A stretch of 64,000 nucleotides of DNA from Azoarcus sp. GTDB lineage: Bacteria; Pseudomonadota; Gammaproteobacteria; Burkholderiales; Rhodocyclaceae. A model generated the notes under the pieces. That model did not search any database. It had not been told where the DNA came from and saw only the letters and a program-made list of their open reading frames with translations. Position 1 is the first letter of the stretch. Each line of letters begins with the position of its first letter. Location: positions 1 to 64,000 of the forward strand of contig JAUSOD010000051.1 of assembly GCA_030656215.1 (NCBI GenBank), read 5' to 3'. The position numbers and the translations under genes were made by a program. Shown here piece after piece: positions 16,558-25,360 of the stretch.

Positions 16558-18398
16558 GGCGTGGGCTCGGGTGCGGGGAATGCGGGAAGAAGGGAGGTGC
16601 GACGTGATGCCGGATAGGCAGGACCGGTTTCGATCCGCGCATCGTCGATCGGCAGCCCGACGGTGAAGTGGTAGAGCGTCTGGTAGTCGCTGCCGTCGAT
16701 GCCGAGCAGCTTGTGCACCGGGTCGTCGAAGAAGCAGCCGATGCCGGTGCCGCGCAGGCCGAGGGCCTCTGCGCGGAGATAGAGCGATTGCCCGATCAGC
16801 CCGGCGCTGCGCAACAGGTCGCGGTAGGCGGCCGGGTCGCGGGTGACGACCGGTGCGAACGGTGCCACCAGGCCGAGTGCGAGACAGGCGTTGGCGGCGA
16901 TGTCCTGATGGCAGTGCAGGCTGCGCGTCAGGCGGTAGAGTTCAACCGGCTCGAAACGGCGCAGCAGGCGAAGCCCGGGCCCGTGATCGAGCCCCGACAC
17001 TGCGTGGCCCCCGGCGGCAAAGGGCGGCAGTCCGTCGGTGCGATCGGTGTCGGCACTGAGAACATAAATACCGGGATCGAGCGTTTCCACCCGGTGGATG
17101 TAGAGGACGGCGTTAAGCCGCGGGGCGCCCGGCGTGAGTCCCGGCATGTCCTGTTCGCTGATTGCCTCGAGCAGGGCGAGGAACTGTGGCCGCGTCATCC
17201 AGTGACTGGCGGCAAAGCGTTGCGCACTGCGCCGCGTGAGCAGGACGTCGACTGCGGGGACGCTCATGTCGGCTGCGTCCGTTGCCGGCGCACGAGGCGG
17301 AACGTCCAGCTCGGGCCGGGCGCGGCGGGCGGTGTCGCGGTAGCTGTCGGGACGCCGCGTGGCGATGGCGACATCCTGAATCAGCGGCCAGTGATGGCGC
17401 GGTGCGGGGTCGAGGGGGGAAGCCTTGCCGTGCCAGTGCACGGTGCCCACCTCGAGCAAGGCATCCGCGGCGTCCGGGGTGGTCGCGGCGCGGCTGGTGG
17501 CAGCGTTTGAGATGACCGCGTCCGGCGCAGGGTCGTCAGTGCGGTCAGCGGAGCCGCCGTCGAGGCTGAGCGTGAGCAGGATTTCGGCCTCTTCGCGCTC
17601 GAGGTCGGGGAAGCGCCCGGTCGGATAGTCTGCGTCGCGATCGAGGCCGAGGCGGTGGGCGAGCGCACGGTTGCCGATCCGGCGCTCGGCCAGCGGCCAG
17701 CCGAGCAGGGCGGCGGCGTGCGCGAGCGCACCGACGGCGTGGCCGACATCGAGCTGACAGTAGCGAAACCCCCGTTCTCCGTACTTCCAGGCCTCGCGCC
17801 ACATTGCGGTGCTGAGCGCGATCCGCAGCTGCGGTGCGGACGAGGGCGAGGATGAGGACGGGGGCGGCTGGATGTCGAGCGCGCGGCACTCGAGCGCATG
17901 ATCGTCGGCACGATAGTGATGCACGCCGTCGGCCAGGCCAGGCACGCCACGCGTGATCAGCCAGGCCTCGACCGGATGCAGGTTGCCGCTCGAGGGGTTG
18001 GCGCGTACGGCCCAGCGATCGGGGCCGAGGGTTTTCCAGGCGGTGATGCCGAGCGACAACTGCAGCAGCACACCGATGCTCGCGAGCCCGGGCGCCTGCG
18101 GACGGCGGGGGAGTGCTTGGCGGTCGAACGGAATGCTCTGCACTTGTGCGAGCGGATCGGTGCCGTCGACGTCGGCAAGCACGACCTCGTCCAGTAGCGT
18201 AAGGAATACCGCCGGTGCGCCCGTGTAATGGCGAAACGGAGCAGGCTGGGCATCCCAGTCGAGCATCTTCGGCCCGGCCGCATAGGCTTCGAACCGATGC
18301 TTGCTGCGCTCGTGGTAGAGCCTGACGATGGCGTCGGCCGACAGCGGCGGGGGGGCCGATGGGCTTGCGACAGGGAGGGCGGAGCCTGGAGAGTTCAT
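16554..18398 (-). CDS. SagB-like double nitroreductase-domain flavoprotein
   Basis: 614 residues with two nitroreductase-fold halves. The N-terminal half has RANPSSGNLHPVEAWLI, the SagB/ThcOx FMN-site motif. The C-terminal half begins LLTRRSAQRFAA and has a GLRGTGIGCFFDDPVHKLLG segment. A low-complexity linker separates them. SagB proteins oxidise azolines in peptide modification, but no peptide precursor or cyclodehydratase is seen here, so an FMN redox role in nitrogen fixation is more likely. The chosen ATG lies only about 1-2 bases after the predicted transcription start of the sigma-54 promoter at 18411-18425, so the message would be nearly leaderless. First gene of block A. Confidence 0.82.
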   Translation of the reverse strand: MNSPGSALPVASPSAPPPLSADAIVRLYHERSKHRFEAYAAGPKMLDWDAQPAPFRHYTGAPAVFLTLLDEVVLADVDGTDPLAQVQSIPFDRQALPRRPQAPGLASIGVLLQLSLGITAWKTLGPDRWAVRANPSSGNLHPVEAWLITRGVPGLADGVHHYRADDHALECRALDIQPPPSSSSPSSAPQLRIALSTAMWREAWKYGERGFRYCQLDVGHAVGALAHAAALLGWPLAERRIGNRALAHRLGLDRDADYPTGRFPDLEREEAEILLTLSLDGGSADRTDDPAPDAVISNAATSRAATTPDAADALLEVGTVHWHGKASPLDPAPRHHWPLIQDVAIATRRPDSYRDTARRARPELDVPPRAPATDAADMSVPAVDVLLTRRSAQRFAASHWMTRPQFLALLEAISEQDMPGLTPGAPRLNAVLYIHRVETLDPGIYVLSADTDRTDGLPPFAAGGHAVSGLDHGPGLRLLRRFEPVELYRLTRSLHCHQDIAANACLALGLVAPFAPVVTRDPAAYRDLLRSAGLIGQSLYLRAEALGLRGTGIGCFFDDPVHKLLGIDGSDYQTLYHFTVGLPIDDARIETGPAYPASRRTSLLPAFPAPEPTP

Positions 18399-18410
18399 GT
18401 CCCTCACTCT

Positions 18411-18425
18411 GCAAATCCGGTACCA
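18411..18425 (-). promoter_or_regulatory. Sigma-54 promoter of the SagB-like/nifF block
   Basis: On the minus strand TGGTACCGGATTTGC keeps GG-N10-GC and a TTGC -12 element, with one mismatch in the -24 box. A NifA site lies about 100 bases upstream. Confidence 0.8.
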
Positions 18426-18521
18426 GTTGCCTGGCTGCCCTGCAGGCCGCGCCAATGCTGGGGGTGGTGCGCGCGCCAAGGGCTCGGGGCGTGTGCGGAA
18501 CCTGCCCTGCGCGGAGGCGAG

Positions 18522-18537
18522 TGTCGTGTTTCCGACA
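18522..18537. promoter_or_regulatory. NifA activator sequence shared by two divergent sigma-54 promoters
   Basis: TGTCGTGTTTCCGACA is an exact TGT-N10-ACA palindrome. It lies about 97 bases from the leftward promoter (18411-18425) and about 104-115 bases from the rightward one (18641-18668), so one NifA site could serve both. Confidence 0.8.
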
Positions 18538-18640
18538 TTGATCAGGGTGCAGCCCTGGCGCCCGGGCGGGGCGGGATTGCCGGGTCAGCAGCGGGGCAGG
18601 GGCGGATTCAGTGACCTTGCTAACGGCAGCGGGAGTGGGC

Positions 18641-18668
18641 TGGCGTTGGGCTGGCGTTGAGCTTGCTT
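18641..18668 (+). promoter_or_regulatory. Sigma-54 promoter with duplicated -24 element
   Basis: TGGCGTTGAGCTTGCTT (18652-18668) has GG-N10-GC and a TTGC -12 box. An 11-base duplication (GGGCTGGCGTTG at 18637 and 18648) puts a second TGGCGTT in front, and that copy also has GC at the right distance, though with a poor -12 box. The start of transcription would be about 26 bases before the gene at 18704. Confidence 0.72.
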
Positions 18669-18703
18669 GTAGCGCACGCCCACTAATTCAAGAGTCCCCC
18701 CGC

Positions 18704-19042
18704 ATGAACCCGAAACCTGCCCAGATCGACACCTGTGCCCGCATAGAAGCGGCGGCCACCGACATCCTCACCCTGATCGAAGGCCTGGATGGGGCCGAGT
18801 ACGCCCGCAGCCGCCTGACCCGCAGCGCCGCTGCGGCCTGTCTACGCGAGATCGCCGGCCTTGCCGCGGGCCTTGCGCCGGCCGGGCGCGAGGCGATGCC
18901 GGAGGTCGATTGGGCTGCCTGGGTCGCATTGCACGAGACCCTCGCCCGCGGCGGCGATGCCGCGCGCGAGTGGGCCGCAGCTTCCGGGCTTGCCGAGATG
19001 ACCCTGCAGTGGATGCGGGTCTATCGGCAGGCGGGGATGTAG
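18704..19042 (+). CDS. NifA-linked HepT/DUF86-like (HEPN) protein
   Basis: The 112-residue helical protein starts MNPKPAQIDTCARIEA. Its layout resembles HepT/DUF86: EYARSRLTRSAAAACLREI near residue 33, then MPEVDWAAWVALHETLARGG and a C-terminal LAEMTLQWMRVYR. The HEPN ribonuclease motif (R-x4-6-H) is absent; the position reads HETLARGG. It therefore looks like a non-catalytic relative. No MntA-type nucleotidyltransferase is beside it, so it is not an ordinary toxin-antitoxin pair. It is transcribed away from the nif block with its own sigma-54 promoter. The family call is moderate. Confidence 0.68.
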   Translation: MNPKPAQIDTCARIEAAATDILTLIEGLDGAEYARSRLTRSAAAACLREIAGLAAGLAPAGREAMPEVDWAAWVALHETLARGGDAAREWAAASGLAEMTLQWMRVYRQAGM

Positions 19043-19160
19043 CGGAACGCTGACCTCATTGGTGCCCGAGGGGCTTCGGCCTTCTCGAGTGAATTTCTGG
19101 AGCAGGAACTGGCGAGTTCGAACCCGAGTCCGTCCAGTGGAATGCAAGTCCGACAGCCTC

Positions 19161-20630
19161 TTATAGCGTCTTGAGATACTCCAGCAGGACATCCTTGTCT
19201 TCGTCCGGCAGTTCAGTGCCGAATACATGGCCCTCGTTGCCTCCGCCCTTGGCGGCGACCTCGTGGCGGGTGCCGATGCGTTCTGCCTCCGCGCCGCTGG
19301 TGACGAAACCGACCCGCACCGGGTCATACACATCGTAGCCGCGCCAGAATGCGGTCGGGCGTTGCGGGGGCGGTTCGAGCAGGTCGCGCAGGGTGGGCAC
19401 GGAGCCATTGTGCAGGTAGGGCGCGCGCAGCCAGATGCCGTCGAGGAAGGCAGCGATGTAGCCGGTGAGCGGTTCCTCGACCAGTCCGGGGCGCTCGATC
19501 CCCATCTCGCGCACGACCGCGTTGGCTTCGCGTGCGGCTTTTTCGTTCCAGGTGTCGATGCGGTCGCGGCTGGTGCCCACTTCGGCCAGCGCCACCACTG
19601 TGCCGGTGCGCGACGAGGCATGGCAGGCAGCGCAGTTGGCATCGAACACCGCCTTGCCCTGCTCGGCGCGCGCGGCGTCAATCGGGAAGGGGTACTTCGG
19701 TGCCGGCTTGTTCGATACGTAATCCTGGATCCAGCGCACCTGCTCCAGAAACTCGTCGTTGTTCTTGGGTGGGGCGCCGAGCAGGCCGAGCGCGGAGTCG
19801 ATGATCACCGAGAACGGGTCGTGGCTGTCGCCGGCGAAATTCATCCGCATGCCCTTTTCCGGGTCGTATTTCTTCAGGTTCCACAGCGAGGGCATATCGG
19901 TGGGGCCGAGGGTGTCGTCCATCGGCCAGCGGATCATGAAGTACTTGGTCAGGTTCATCGCGTCGTCGCGACCGCGACCCCAGGGCGGAAAGTCGGGCCG
20001 GTAGAGCCAGGCGAACTGCTCTTCGCGCTCAAGCAAGGTCTTCCTGGTGATCGGGATGATCAGAAAGCGGTAGATCATGCGGTCGATGAAGGACAGGTCG
20101 GTGACCAGCCGGATTTCGGCCATCAGGTTGTCGGCGTTGAAGCGCGGGTCCTTGGCGCAGTCGATCAGGAAGCGGAAGAAGGCCCACAGGTCGAGCGTGT
20201 GGTTCGGCCCGGTGGGGACGAACACGGGTGCGACGTCCGCGCTCGCACGGTAGCTCGAGGTGTGGCAGGCCGCGCAGTTGTTGGCCACGCGCGGGAAGCC
20301 GACCACCTTCTTCGAGAACCCGACCGGCAGCTCCTGACCTTCCTCCCACACCACGCCGAAGGAGGCGTAGCCGCCGGGCCCGGGCAACTTGTCGGGGAAG
20401 ATGCGCGGCAGCACATAGAAAATCCAGTACGGGATACCTGCGTCGCGTTCGGCGCCGATCGAGCCGTATTTGAAGCGCATGTCGGGGTCGTCGGTGATCC
20501 AGGCCGGCTGGGCTTCCTCGCGGAAGAATTTGTACCAGGCAAAGGCGCCGCCGGCCGCGCCCAGCACCAGCAGAACGAGCAGGGCTGCGATCAGGCTGCG
20601 GCCGCGGTGGGTGCTTGGTGGGGTTTTCAT
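19161..20630 (-). CDS. Membrane-anchored diheme cytochrome c, RoxA-like (489 aa)
   Basis: An N-terminal membrane anchor (about residues 12-32) is followed by a periplasmic domain with two haem c sites, CAACH at 119-123 and CAACH at 333-337. The C-terminal half has LDGIWLRAPYLHNGSVPTLR, a stretch typical of RoxA/MauG-related diheme proteins. It shares layout and many motifs (FKYGSIGAER, PYWIFYVLP) with the next gene upstream, so the two are paralogues. RoxA proteins cleave polyisoprene with oxygen; relatives include diheme peroxidases. The substrate here is unknown. Last gene of a five-gene operon, 18 bases after its paralogue. Confidence 0.83.
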   Translation of the reverse strand: MKTPPSTHRGRSLIAALLVLLVLGAAGGAFAWYKFFREEAQPAWITDDPDMRFKYGSIGAERDAGIPYWIFYVLPRIFPDKLPGPGGYASFGVVWEEGQELPVGFSKKVVGFPRVANNCAACHTSSYRASADVAPVFVPTGPNHTLDLWAFFRFLIDCAKDPRFNADNLMAEIRLVTDLSFIDRMIYRFLIIPITRKTLLEREEQFAWLYRPDFPPWGRGRDDAMNLTKYFMIRWPMDDTLGPTDMPSLWNLKKYDPEKGMRMNFAGDSHDPFSVIIDSALGLLGAPPKNNDEFLEQVRWIQDYVSNKPAPKYPFPIDAARAEQGKAVFDANCAACHASSRTGTVVALAEVGTSRDRIDTWNEKAAREANAVVREMGIERPGLVEEPLTGYIAAFLDGIWLRAPYLHNGSVPTLRDLLEPPPQRPTAFWRGYDVYDPVRVGFVTSGAEAERIGTRHEVAAKGGGNEGHVFGTELPDEDKDVLLEYLKTL

Positions 20631-20648
20631 GACGATGCTCCTTCGACC

Positions 20649-22172
20649 TCAGAAGGTCTTCAGATATTCGACCAGCGCGTCCTTGTCCGTGGCCGGTAAA
20701 TCGGTGCCATAGCTCGGGCCTTCGTGCCCGGCGTTGCCATTGCCCGGCACGCTGGTGTCGAACAGGAACAGCGGGGCACCGTCGGTGGTTTCGGCTGCCG
20801 AGCCGGCGGCGAAGCCGACGCGTTGCGGATCGTAGACGTCGCTGCCGCGGGCAAACCGGGCCGGACGCAGGGCTGCGGGCTCGAGCAGGTCACGCAGGGT
20901 GGGCACCGAGCCGTTGTGCAGGTAGGGCGCGCGTAGCCAGATGCCGTCGAGCGGCATGTTGGCGTAGCCCTGGGTCTTGCGGAAGTGCTGGAAGCGGTGC
21001 GGGTAGCCCGCATACAGCGTGGCCTGGTTTACCGCCAGTTCGCGCGAGTAGGAGTCGAGCCGGGCACGGTCGGTGCCGATCTGCGCGATCGGGGTGACAT
21101 GGCCGACCGCGGCGCCGCGGAAGTCCTGTCCGTTGGCACCATGACAGCCGGCGCAGTATTGGGCATAGAGCGGGGCACCGCGTGCGGCCAATGCCTCATC
21201 GACCGGCCACGGCCACGGCGGCGGCGCGACGTCGAGCAGCCACGCCTCGACCCGCCCGATGGCCGCGAGGTCGATCGTCGGCGGCGTGGTGCCGGTACCG
21301 AAGGCCGCACTCTTGTTGCGCTCTTCGGTGTGGGTGTTGTTGCCGTCCCAGTGCAGTTCCATGCGCTGACCGTCGTCGCGGGTGAAGCGCTTGCGCTGGT
21401 TCCAGATCGACGGAAAGTCGGAGGCACCGAGCAGTTCGTGCGGCGGCAGTTGCTTCATCGGGAAGTTGAACAGCACCTTGGCCGAATTGAAGGTGTCGAC
21501 CCGGCCCGGTCCCCATTCGGGCTGATCGAACACGAACTCGAAGCGCCCGCGCAGCATCAGCAGGCGTTCGCGCATCAGCGCAATCGCCACCGGGTAGACG
21601 AGGTAGCGGTCGATCAGGCTGATGCCGCCGGCGAGGCGGTCGATCTCGGGCACGATGTAGTCGCGTGAGAATTTGGGACCGGCGGCGCAGTTGAAAAAGA
21701 AGGTTTCGAAGGCGCGGATGTCGAAGCGATGCGCCGGCATGCCGGTGATCACGCGCGGGGCGGCATCGGGTGCCTCGCGCACGGTGCTGGTGTGGCACGC
21801 CGCGCAGTTCAGGAATACGCGGTCGATACCGAGGTGGCGGCGTTTGGAGACGCCGATCGGCAGGTCGCGGCCGGCTTCGTAGATCATGCCGAGCGAGGCG
21901 TAACCCTTGCCCGGAAGATGCTCCGGGCAGACCTGCGGCAGCGCCTGCCAGATCCAGTAGGGGAAGCCGGATTCGCGTTCGCCGCCGGTCGAGCCGTACT
22001 TGAAATGGTCCACGACATCGGCGTGGACGACCGCTTCGTCGGGGAGAAAACGCCATGCGGCATAGCCGCCACCCAGCACGATCACGAGCCACGGCAGTAC
22101 CACCAGCAGGCGCATCAGCCCGCGCAGCAGCGAGCGACGCGGCTTCGGTTCGGGGCGGGGATCAGCGGTCAC
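20649..22172 (-). CDS. Membrane-anchored diheme cytochrome c, RoxA-like paralogue (507 aa)
   Basis: One N-terminal membrane helix (about residues 20-40) anchors a periplasmic domain with haem sites CAACH at 123-127 and CAGCH at 340-344. It shares FKYGSTGGERESGFPYWIW and LDGIWLRAPYLHNGSVPTLR with the neighbouring 489-residue protein. The C-terminus ends in TDKDALVEYLKTF, the pattern seen at the end of three proteins of the operon. Either a RoxA-type oxygenase or a MauG-like peroxidase is possible. It lies 21 bases after the 719-residue protein gene. Confidence 0.83.
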   Translation of the reverse strand: MTADPRPEPKPRRSLLRGLMRLLVVLPWLVIVLGGGYAAWRFLPDEAVVHADVVDHFKYGSTGGERESGFPYWIWQALPQVCPEHLPGKGYASLGMIYEAGRDLPIGVSKRRHLGIDRVFLNCAACHTSTVREAPDAAPRVITGMPAHRFDIRAFETFFFNCAAGPKFSRDYIVPEIDRLAGGISLIDRYLVYPVAIALMRERLLMLRGRFEFVFDQPEWGPGRVDTFNSAKVLFNFPMKQLPPHELLGASDFPSIWNQRKRFTRDDGQRMELHWDGNNTHTEERNKSAAFGTGTTPPTIDLAAIGRVEAWLLDVAPPPWPWPVDEALAARGAPLYAQYCAGCHGANGQDFRGAAVGHVTPIAQIGTDRARLDSYSRELAVNQATLYAGYPHRFQHFRKTQGYANMPLDGIWLRAPYLHNGSVPTLRDLLEPAALRPARFARGSDVYDPQRVGFAAGSAAETTDGAPLFLFDTSVPGNGNAGHEGPSYGTDLPATDKDALVEYLKTF

Positions 22173-22193
22173 GGCGGGTCTCCTTGTGTCAGC

Positions 22194-24353
22194 TCAGTGG
22201 CGCGCCGTGGTGCAGGGGGCCAGCGTGGCATAGGGGCGCACGAGCAGTGCGGTGCGGCTGGCGCCGCTTGCTGCCAGCATTCCTTCCAGCGCGGTGCGCA
22301 TTAAGGGCAGATCGGTGGACCGAATGAAGCTGTCGGCATGGGCGGCGGCCGGTGGTGGCATCGGTGTCTTAGGCCGTGCGGCGGGCGGCAGCCCGTTCAT
22401 CTCCAGTCGATACAGCATGCGTTCGGCGCAGCCGGTGATCTGGCTGCGCACCTGTGCGTCATCTCCGTGGAGGAAGCCCGGCGGGAATTCGGTGGCGGCA
22501 GCGTGGCACTGGCTACACTGGCGTACGAAGGCGAGCAGATCGGGTGGCCAAGGCGCAGCGCGCGGCGTGATCGGGTCGGCAAGGCGGATTGTGGATGGGG
22601 CAGGATACGGGGAAGGGGACACCCATGCGCTCGGTGTTGTGCTGTGGCGGATGCCGAGATCGTCGAAGAGGGGCCCCAGCACCGCGCCGCGGCGCAGCGG
22701 CATGTCGTCGAGGGCATCGCTGGTGCCGGCCAGGGTGGCGCGCTCGAGCGCCTCGATCGCCTGGTCGAGCGGGCCGAGGTCGGCGGCCAGTTGCACAAGC
22801 GCGCGGGCGGGCGCCGTGGCTGTTGCCCGCGTCAGGTGCAGTCGGCGGATCGCTTGGCCGCTGGCCGTGCGCACGCTGCTGCCATCTCGTTGGAGCGCGA
22901 AGTGGATGTTTCGGGCGTCGTCCGCTCCGTGCGCATTGCCGTGACCTTGACTGCGCTCCATCTCAATCGTGCCCATGCTGTCGTTGCCGGGCATGACCAG
23001 GCGGTCGATGGTGCCGCTGCTCATCCCGACGTTCATCCTGCCGTTCATCACTTGCGGCTGCAGTCCGATACGGGCCAGCAGACGGCCGCCGTCGGGGGCG
23101 CTGCAGTCGAGGTCCAGCCGCTGGCCGGCGATTTCCCGCTCGGTGCAGGAGAAGTCGACCTCAGTCACGGGCGGGGATGGCGCCGCCGCAAGCTGACGAT
23201 CGATGAGGGCGATGTCGGTGCGCGAGAAGAACAGCGACAGGGCATGGATGAAACGGCTCACATCGGCGGTGTTGCGTCCGTGCCAGCGTTCCAGCGGTGG
23301 ACGCAGGGCGAGCGGGTCGAAGGCCGCGCCGATGTCGGCGAAACGAGGCAACTCGGCATCGGCCGGCGCGCGTTCTCCGCCCACAAGTGCGGCGAAGGGC
23401 TGGCGATTCGGGATCTGCGGGTCGGGAATCTCCAGTCCGGCGGGCCAGCGTTGCTGCCAGGTCGCGAGCAGGGGCTGGACCAGGCGGTGGAGGTCGGGCT
23501 GATTCTCAAGTGCGACCGGTCGACTTCCGCCGAGCCGGTAGCGCAAGGCCTGGCGCAGTGCTTCGGCACGACAGGCGATGGCGGTCTCGCGGCTTGCTCC
23601 CGCGCAGCCTTCGCGCCACAGGCGCTGGGTGGTGGCGAACAGGTTTGCGCGCAGGGTGGCGGCATCGATTGCATCGGGCACGTCCACCCCATGGCGCCAC
23701 TGCAGGCCGTAGTAAGGCAGGCCGGTGGCGGCCAGCCGCTCGGCGACCGGCGGGCTGGCGCTGGTCTCGTCCCACGACTGGCGGGAGAAGATTGGTGCCG
23801 CGTTATGGTGGCAGGCCAGACACAGCGTGCGACTGGCATGGCCGATCACCGGTGTGGCCGCGGCGCGGTAGTCGTGCACGAGCTGGAATTCGAAGCGGGC
23901 GTCGATTTCGTTGTAGCTGATCACCTCCAGCGCAGCGGCCTTTTCGTGATAAGCCACGTAAAGGCGGTCCTTGAGGTAGCGATGGCCCGGCAGCGCGTGG
24001 GGCGGCGGCTCGCCGGTCACCGCGGCGACCACGCGCGGATAGCGGAAGGCTTCCACGTCTCCCGCGGCATGGCGCTGCAGGGACCGACCGAGCGGAATCA
24101 GTACCACCGAAAGTCCTCCCCCTGGTTCCCGGGCATCGAGTTGCAGTGCGATCCGTTGCAGCAGTGCAGTAAACGGGAAGGGAATCTGCAACGTGCCGTC
24201 GGTATTCCGATCCAGCACCAGCTCGAACAGCGACTGCCCGGACGGCGGAAGGTCGCTGCCCGGCGCCTCTGCCGGCAGCGCGGCCCTCGCGGTCATCACG
24301 TGCAAGGTGCTGCCCAGGAGCAACACGGCAAGACGCGATGTCGATCGGACCAT
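22194..24353 (-). CDS. Large periplasmic diheme c-type protein, unknown family (719 aa)
   Basis: A signal peptide (MVRSTSRLAVLLLGSTLHVM) precedes a long periplasmic chain with two haem c motifs, CLACH at 178-182 and CSQCH near residue 630. Between them are about 450 residues without known motifs, including an acidic/Ser segment and a possible beta-rich part (SSGTIDRLVMPGNDSMGTIE). I do not recognise the family. Two sites far apart suggest haems in separate domains. It lies between the lipoprotein gene (61 bases upstream) and the RoxA-like pair. Confidence 0.72.
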   Translation of the reverse strand: MVRSTSRLAVLLLGSTLHVMTARAALPAEAPGSDLPPSGQSLFELVLDRNTDGTLQIPFPFTALLQRIALQLDAREPGGGLSVVLIPLGRSLQRHAAGDVEAFRYPRVVAAVTGEPPPHALPGHRYLKDRLYVAYHEKAAALEVISYNEIDARFEFQLVHDYRAAATPVIGHASRTLCLACHHNAAPIFSRQSWDETSASPPVAERLAATGLPYYGLQWRHGVDVPDAIDAATLRANLFATTQRLWREGCAGASRETAIACRAEALRQALRYRLGGSRPVALENQPDLHRLVQPLLATWQQRWPAGLEIPDPQIPNRQPFAALVGGERAPADAELPRFADIGAAFDPLALRPPLERWHGRNTADVSRFIHALSLFFSRTDIALIDRQLAAAPSPPVTEVDFSCTEREIAGQRLDLDCSAPDGGRLLARIGLQPQVMNGRMNVGMSSGTIDRLVMPGNDSMGTIEMERSQGHGNAHGADDARNIHFALQRDGSSVRTASGQAIRRLHLTRATATAPARALVQLAADLGPLDQAIEALERATLAGTSDALDDMPLRRGAVLGPLFDDLGIRHSTTPSAWVSPSPYPAPSTIRLADPITPRAAPWPPDLLAFVRQCSQCHAAATEFPPGFLHGDDAQVRSQITGCAERMLYRLEMNGLPPAARPKTPMPPPAAAHADSFIRSTDLPLMRTALEGMLAASGASRTALLVRPYATLAPCTTARH

Positions 24354-24414
24354 GCTCAGCCCCCTTCACCTCCGATGCCGCAAGCGATCACGACGAGAGG
24401 TGGCGCCGTAGTCG

Positions 24415-25344
24415 CTAACCTGAAGTAAGTCGCTCCGCGACGACCATGCGCTGCTGTGTGCCGGTCCAGCAGTCTTGCTGCACCTGACCGGTCTTCATGA
24501 ACTCGTCCCGCGCGCGATCGGCGATGTCCTTGTTGTACAGCACGAAATTGACCACGAAGGCGCGGTCCATGTAGGCGCGGCCGAGATAGAAGCCGGGATA
24601 CACCATGCGGATTTCGTCGCGGATGGCAAAGCCGTCGCGCCCGCCGAGCAGGTCCGGCATGCGCCGGTAGCCCGGGAGCTCGTCGGTGAAGGCGTAGTCG
24701 ATGATGATCGATTCGCGCCGGCTGTCGAGCAGGCTCTGGCCGCAATAGAGCCTGGCCGGGAACAGCAGCCACTGGTCCTTGCCGTTCACGGTGGCCTTCT
24801 GCAGCGGGTTGTCGGTGCCTTCTTCGACCAGGCCGAGTTTCTTCAGCGTGCTGAGGTCCTCGATGCGGTTACGCAACAGGCGCTCATCCCGATAGAAGAC
24901 CTTGCCCTTCCACAGCAACTCGCCGACCAGGTCGAGTTTGGCGCCGGCTACGTTGACCAGCAAGCCCTTCAGGCCGCCGCCAGCGATCTCCGACAGGCGC
25001 AGCTTGCCGCTTTCGCCGCGGGGGAAGAACAGATCACCCTCGAAGGGGCCGTCCGGAATCGGCCCGGCACTCAGGCGGGCGTAGATCTGGTCTACCTGCT
25101 CCTGGTCGAGGAAGGACAGGTTCTTGGGAGTGATCTTGTACAGGTCGGCGGTCGACAGCGGGTGCTGGTAATCCAGCTGGGCAAAGTCCGGCTTGCTGGC
25201 GTAGCCCTCGGCGTAGGGGGCAAAGGCGATCTCGGGTGCGGCCTTGTCGGCGCGGTTGAAGAAGTCGCAGCCTGAAATGGTCAGCGCGGTGGCCAGCGCA
25301 GCTGCGACACCGGCGGTGCGGGTGACGAGCGTAGCGATCTTCAT
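24415..25344 (-). CDS. Lipoprotein of the cytochrome operon, unknown function (309 aa)
   Basis: The ATG at 25344 gives MKIATLVTRTAGVAA and a lipobox ending ISGC (lipid-modified cysteine near residue 26). The mature part has ALDQEQVDQ-like helical stretches early (SFLDQEQVDQIYARLSAGPI), a FFPRGESGKLRLSEIAGGGL segment, then IDYAFTDELPGYRRMPDLLG and GFYLGRAYMDRAFVVNFVLY, which resemble domains that bind acyl or polyketide-like ligands only in general hydrophobicity; no firm match can be named. It is 16 bases after the large cytochrome gene and probably forms a complex with the operon products. Confidence 0.7.
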   Translation of the reverse strand: MKIATLVTRTAGVAAALATALTISGCDFFNRADKAAPEIAFAPYAEGYASKPDFAQLDYQHPLSTADLYKITPKNLSFLDQEQVDQIYARLSAGPIPDGPFEGDLFFPRGESGKLRLSEIAGGGLKGLLVNVAGAKLDLVGELLWKGKVFYRDERLLRNRIEDLSTLKKLGLVEEGTDNPLQKATVNGKDQWLLFPARLYCGQSLLDSRRESIIIDYAFTDELPGYRRMPDLLGGRDGFAIRDEIRMVYPGFYLGRAYMDRAFVVNFVLYNKDIADRARDEFMKTGQVQQDCWTGTQQRMVVAERLTSG

Positions 25345-25360
25345 GACGTTCTCCTTGCGA

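Noticed and set aside
19095-19140. GAGTTCGAACCCGAGTC resembling a tRNA T-arm or an att site
   Set aside because: The flanking bases do not pair into a T-stem, no acceptor or anticodon arm exists, and no integrase is near.
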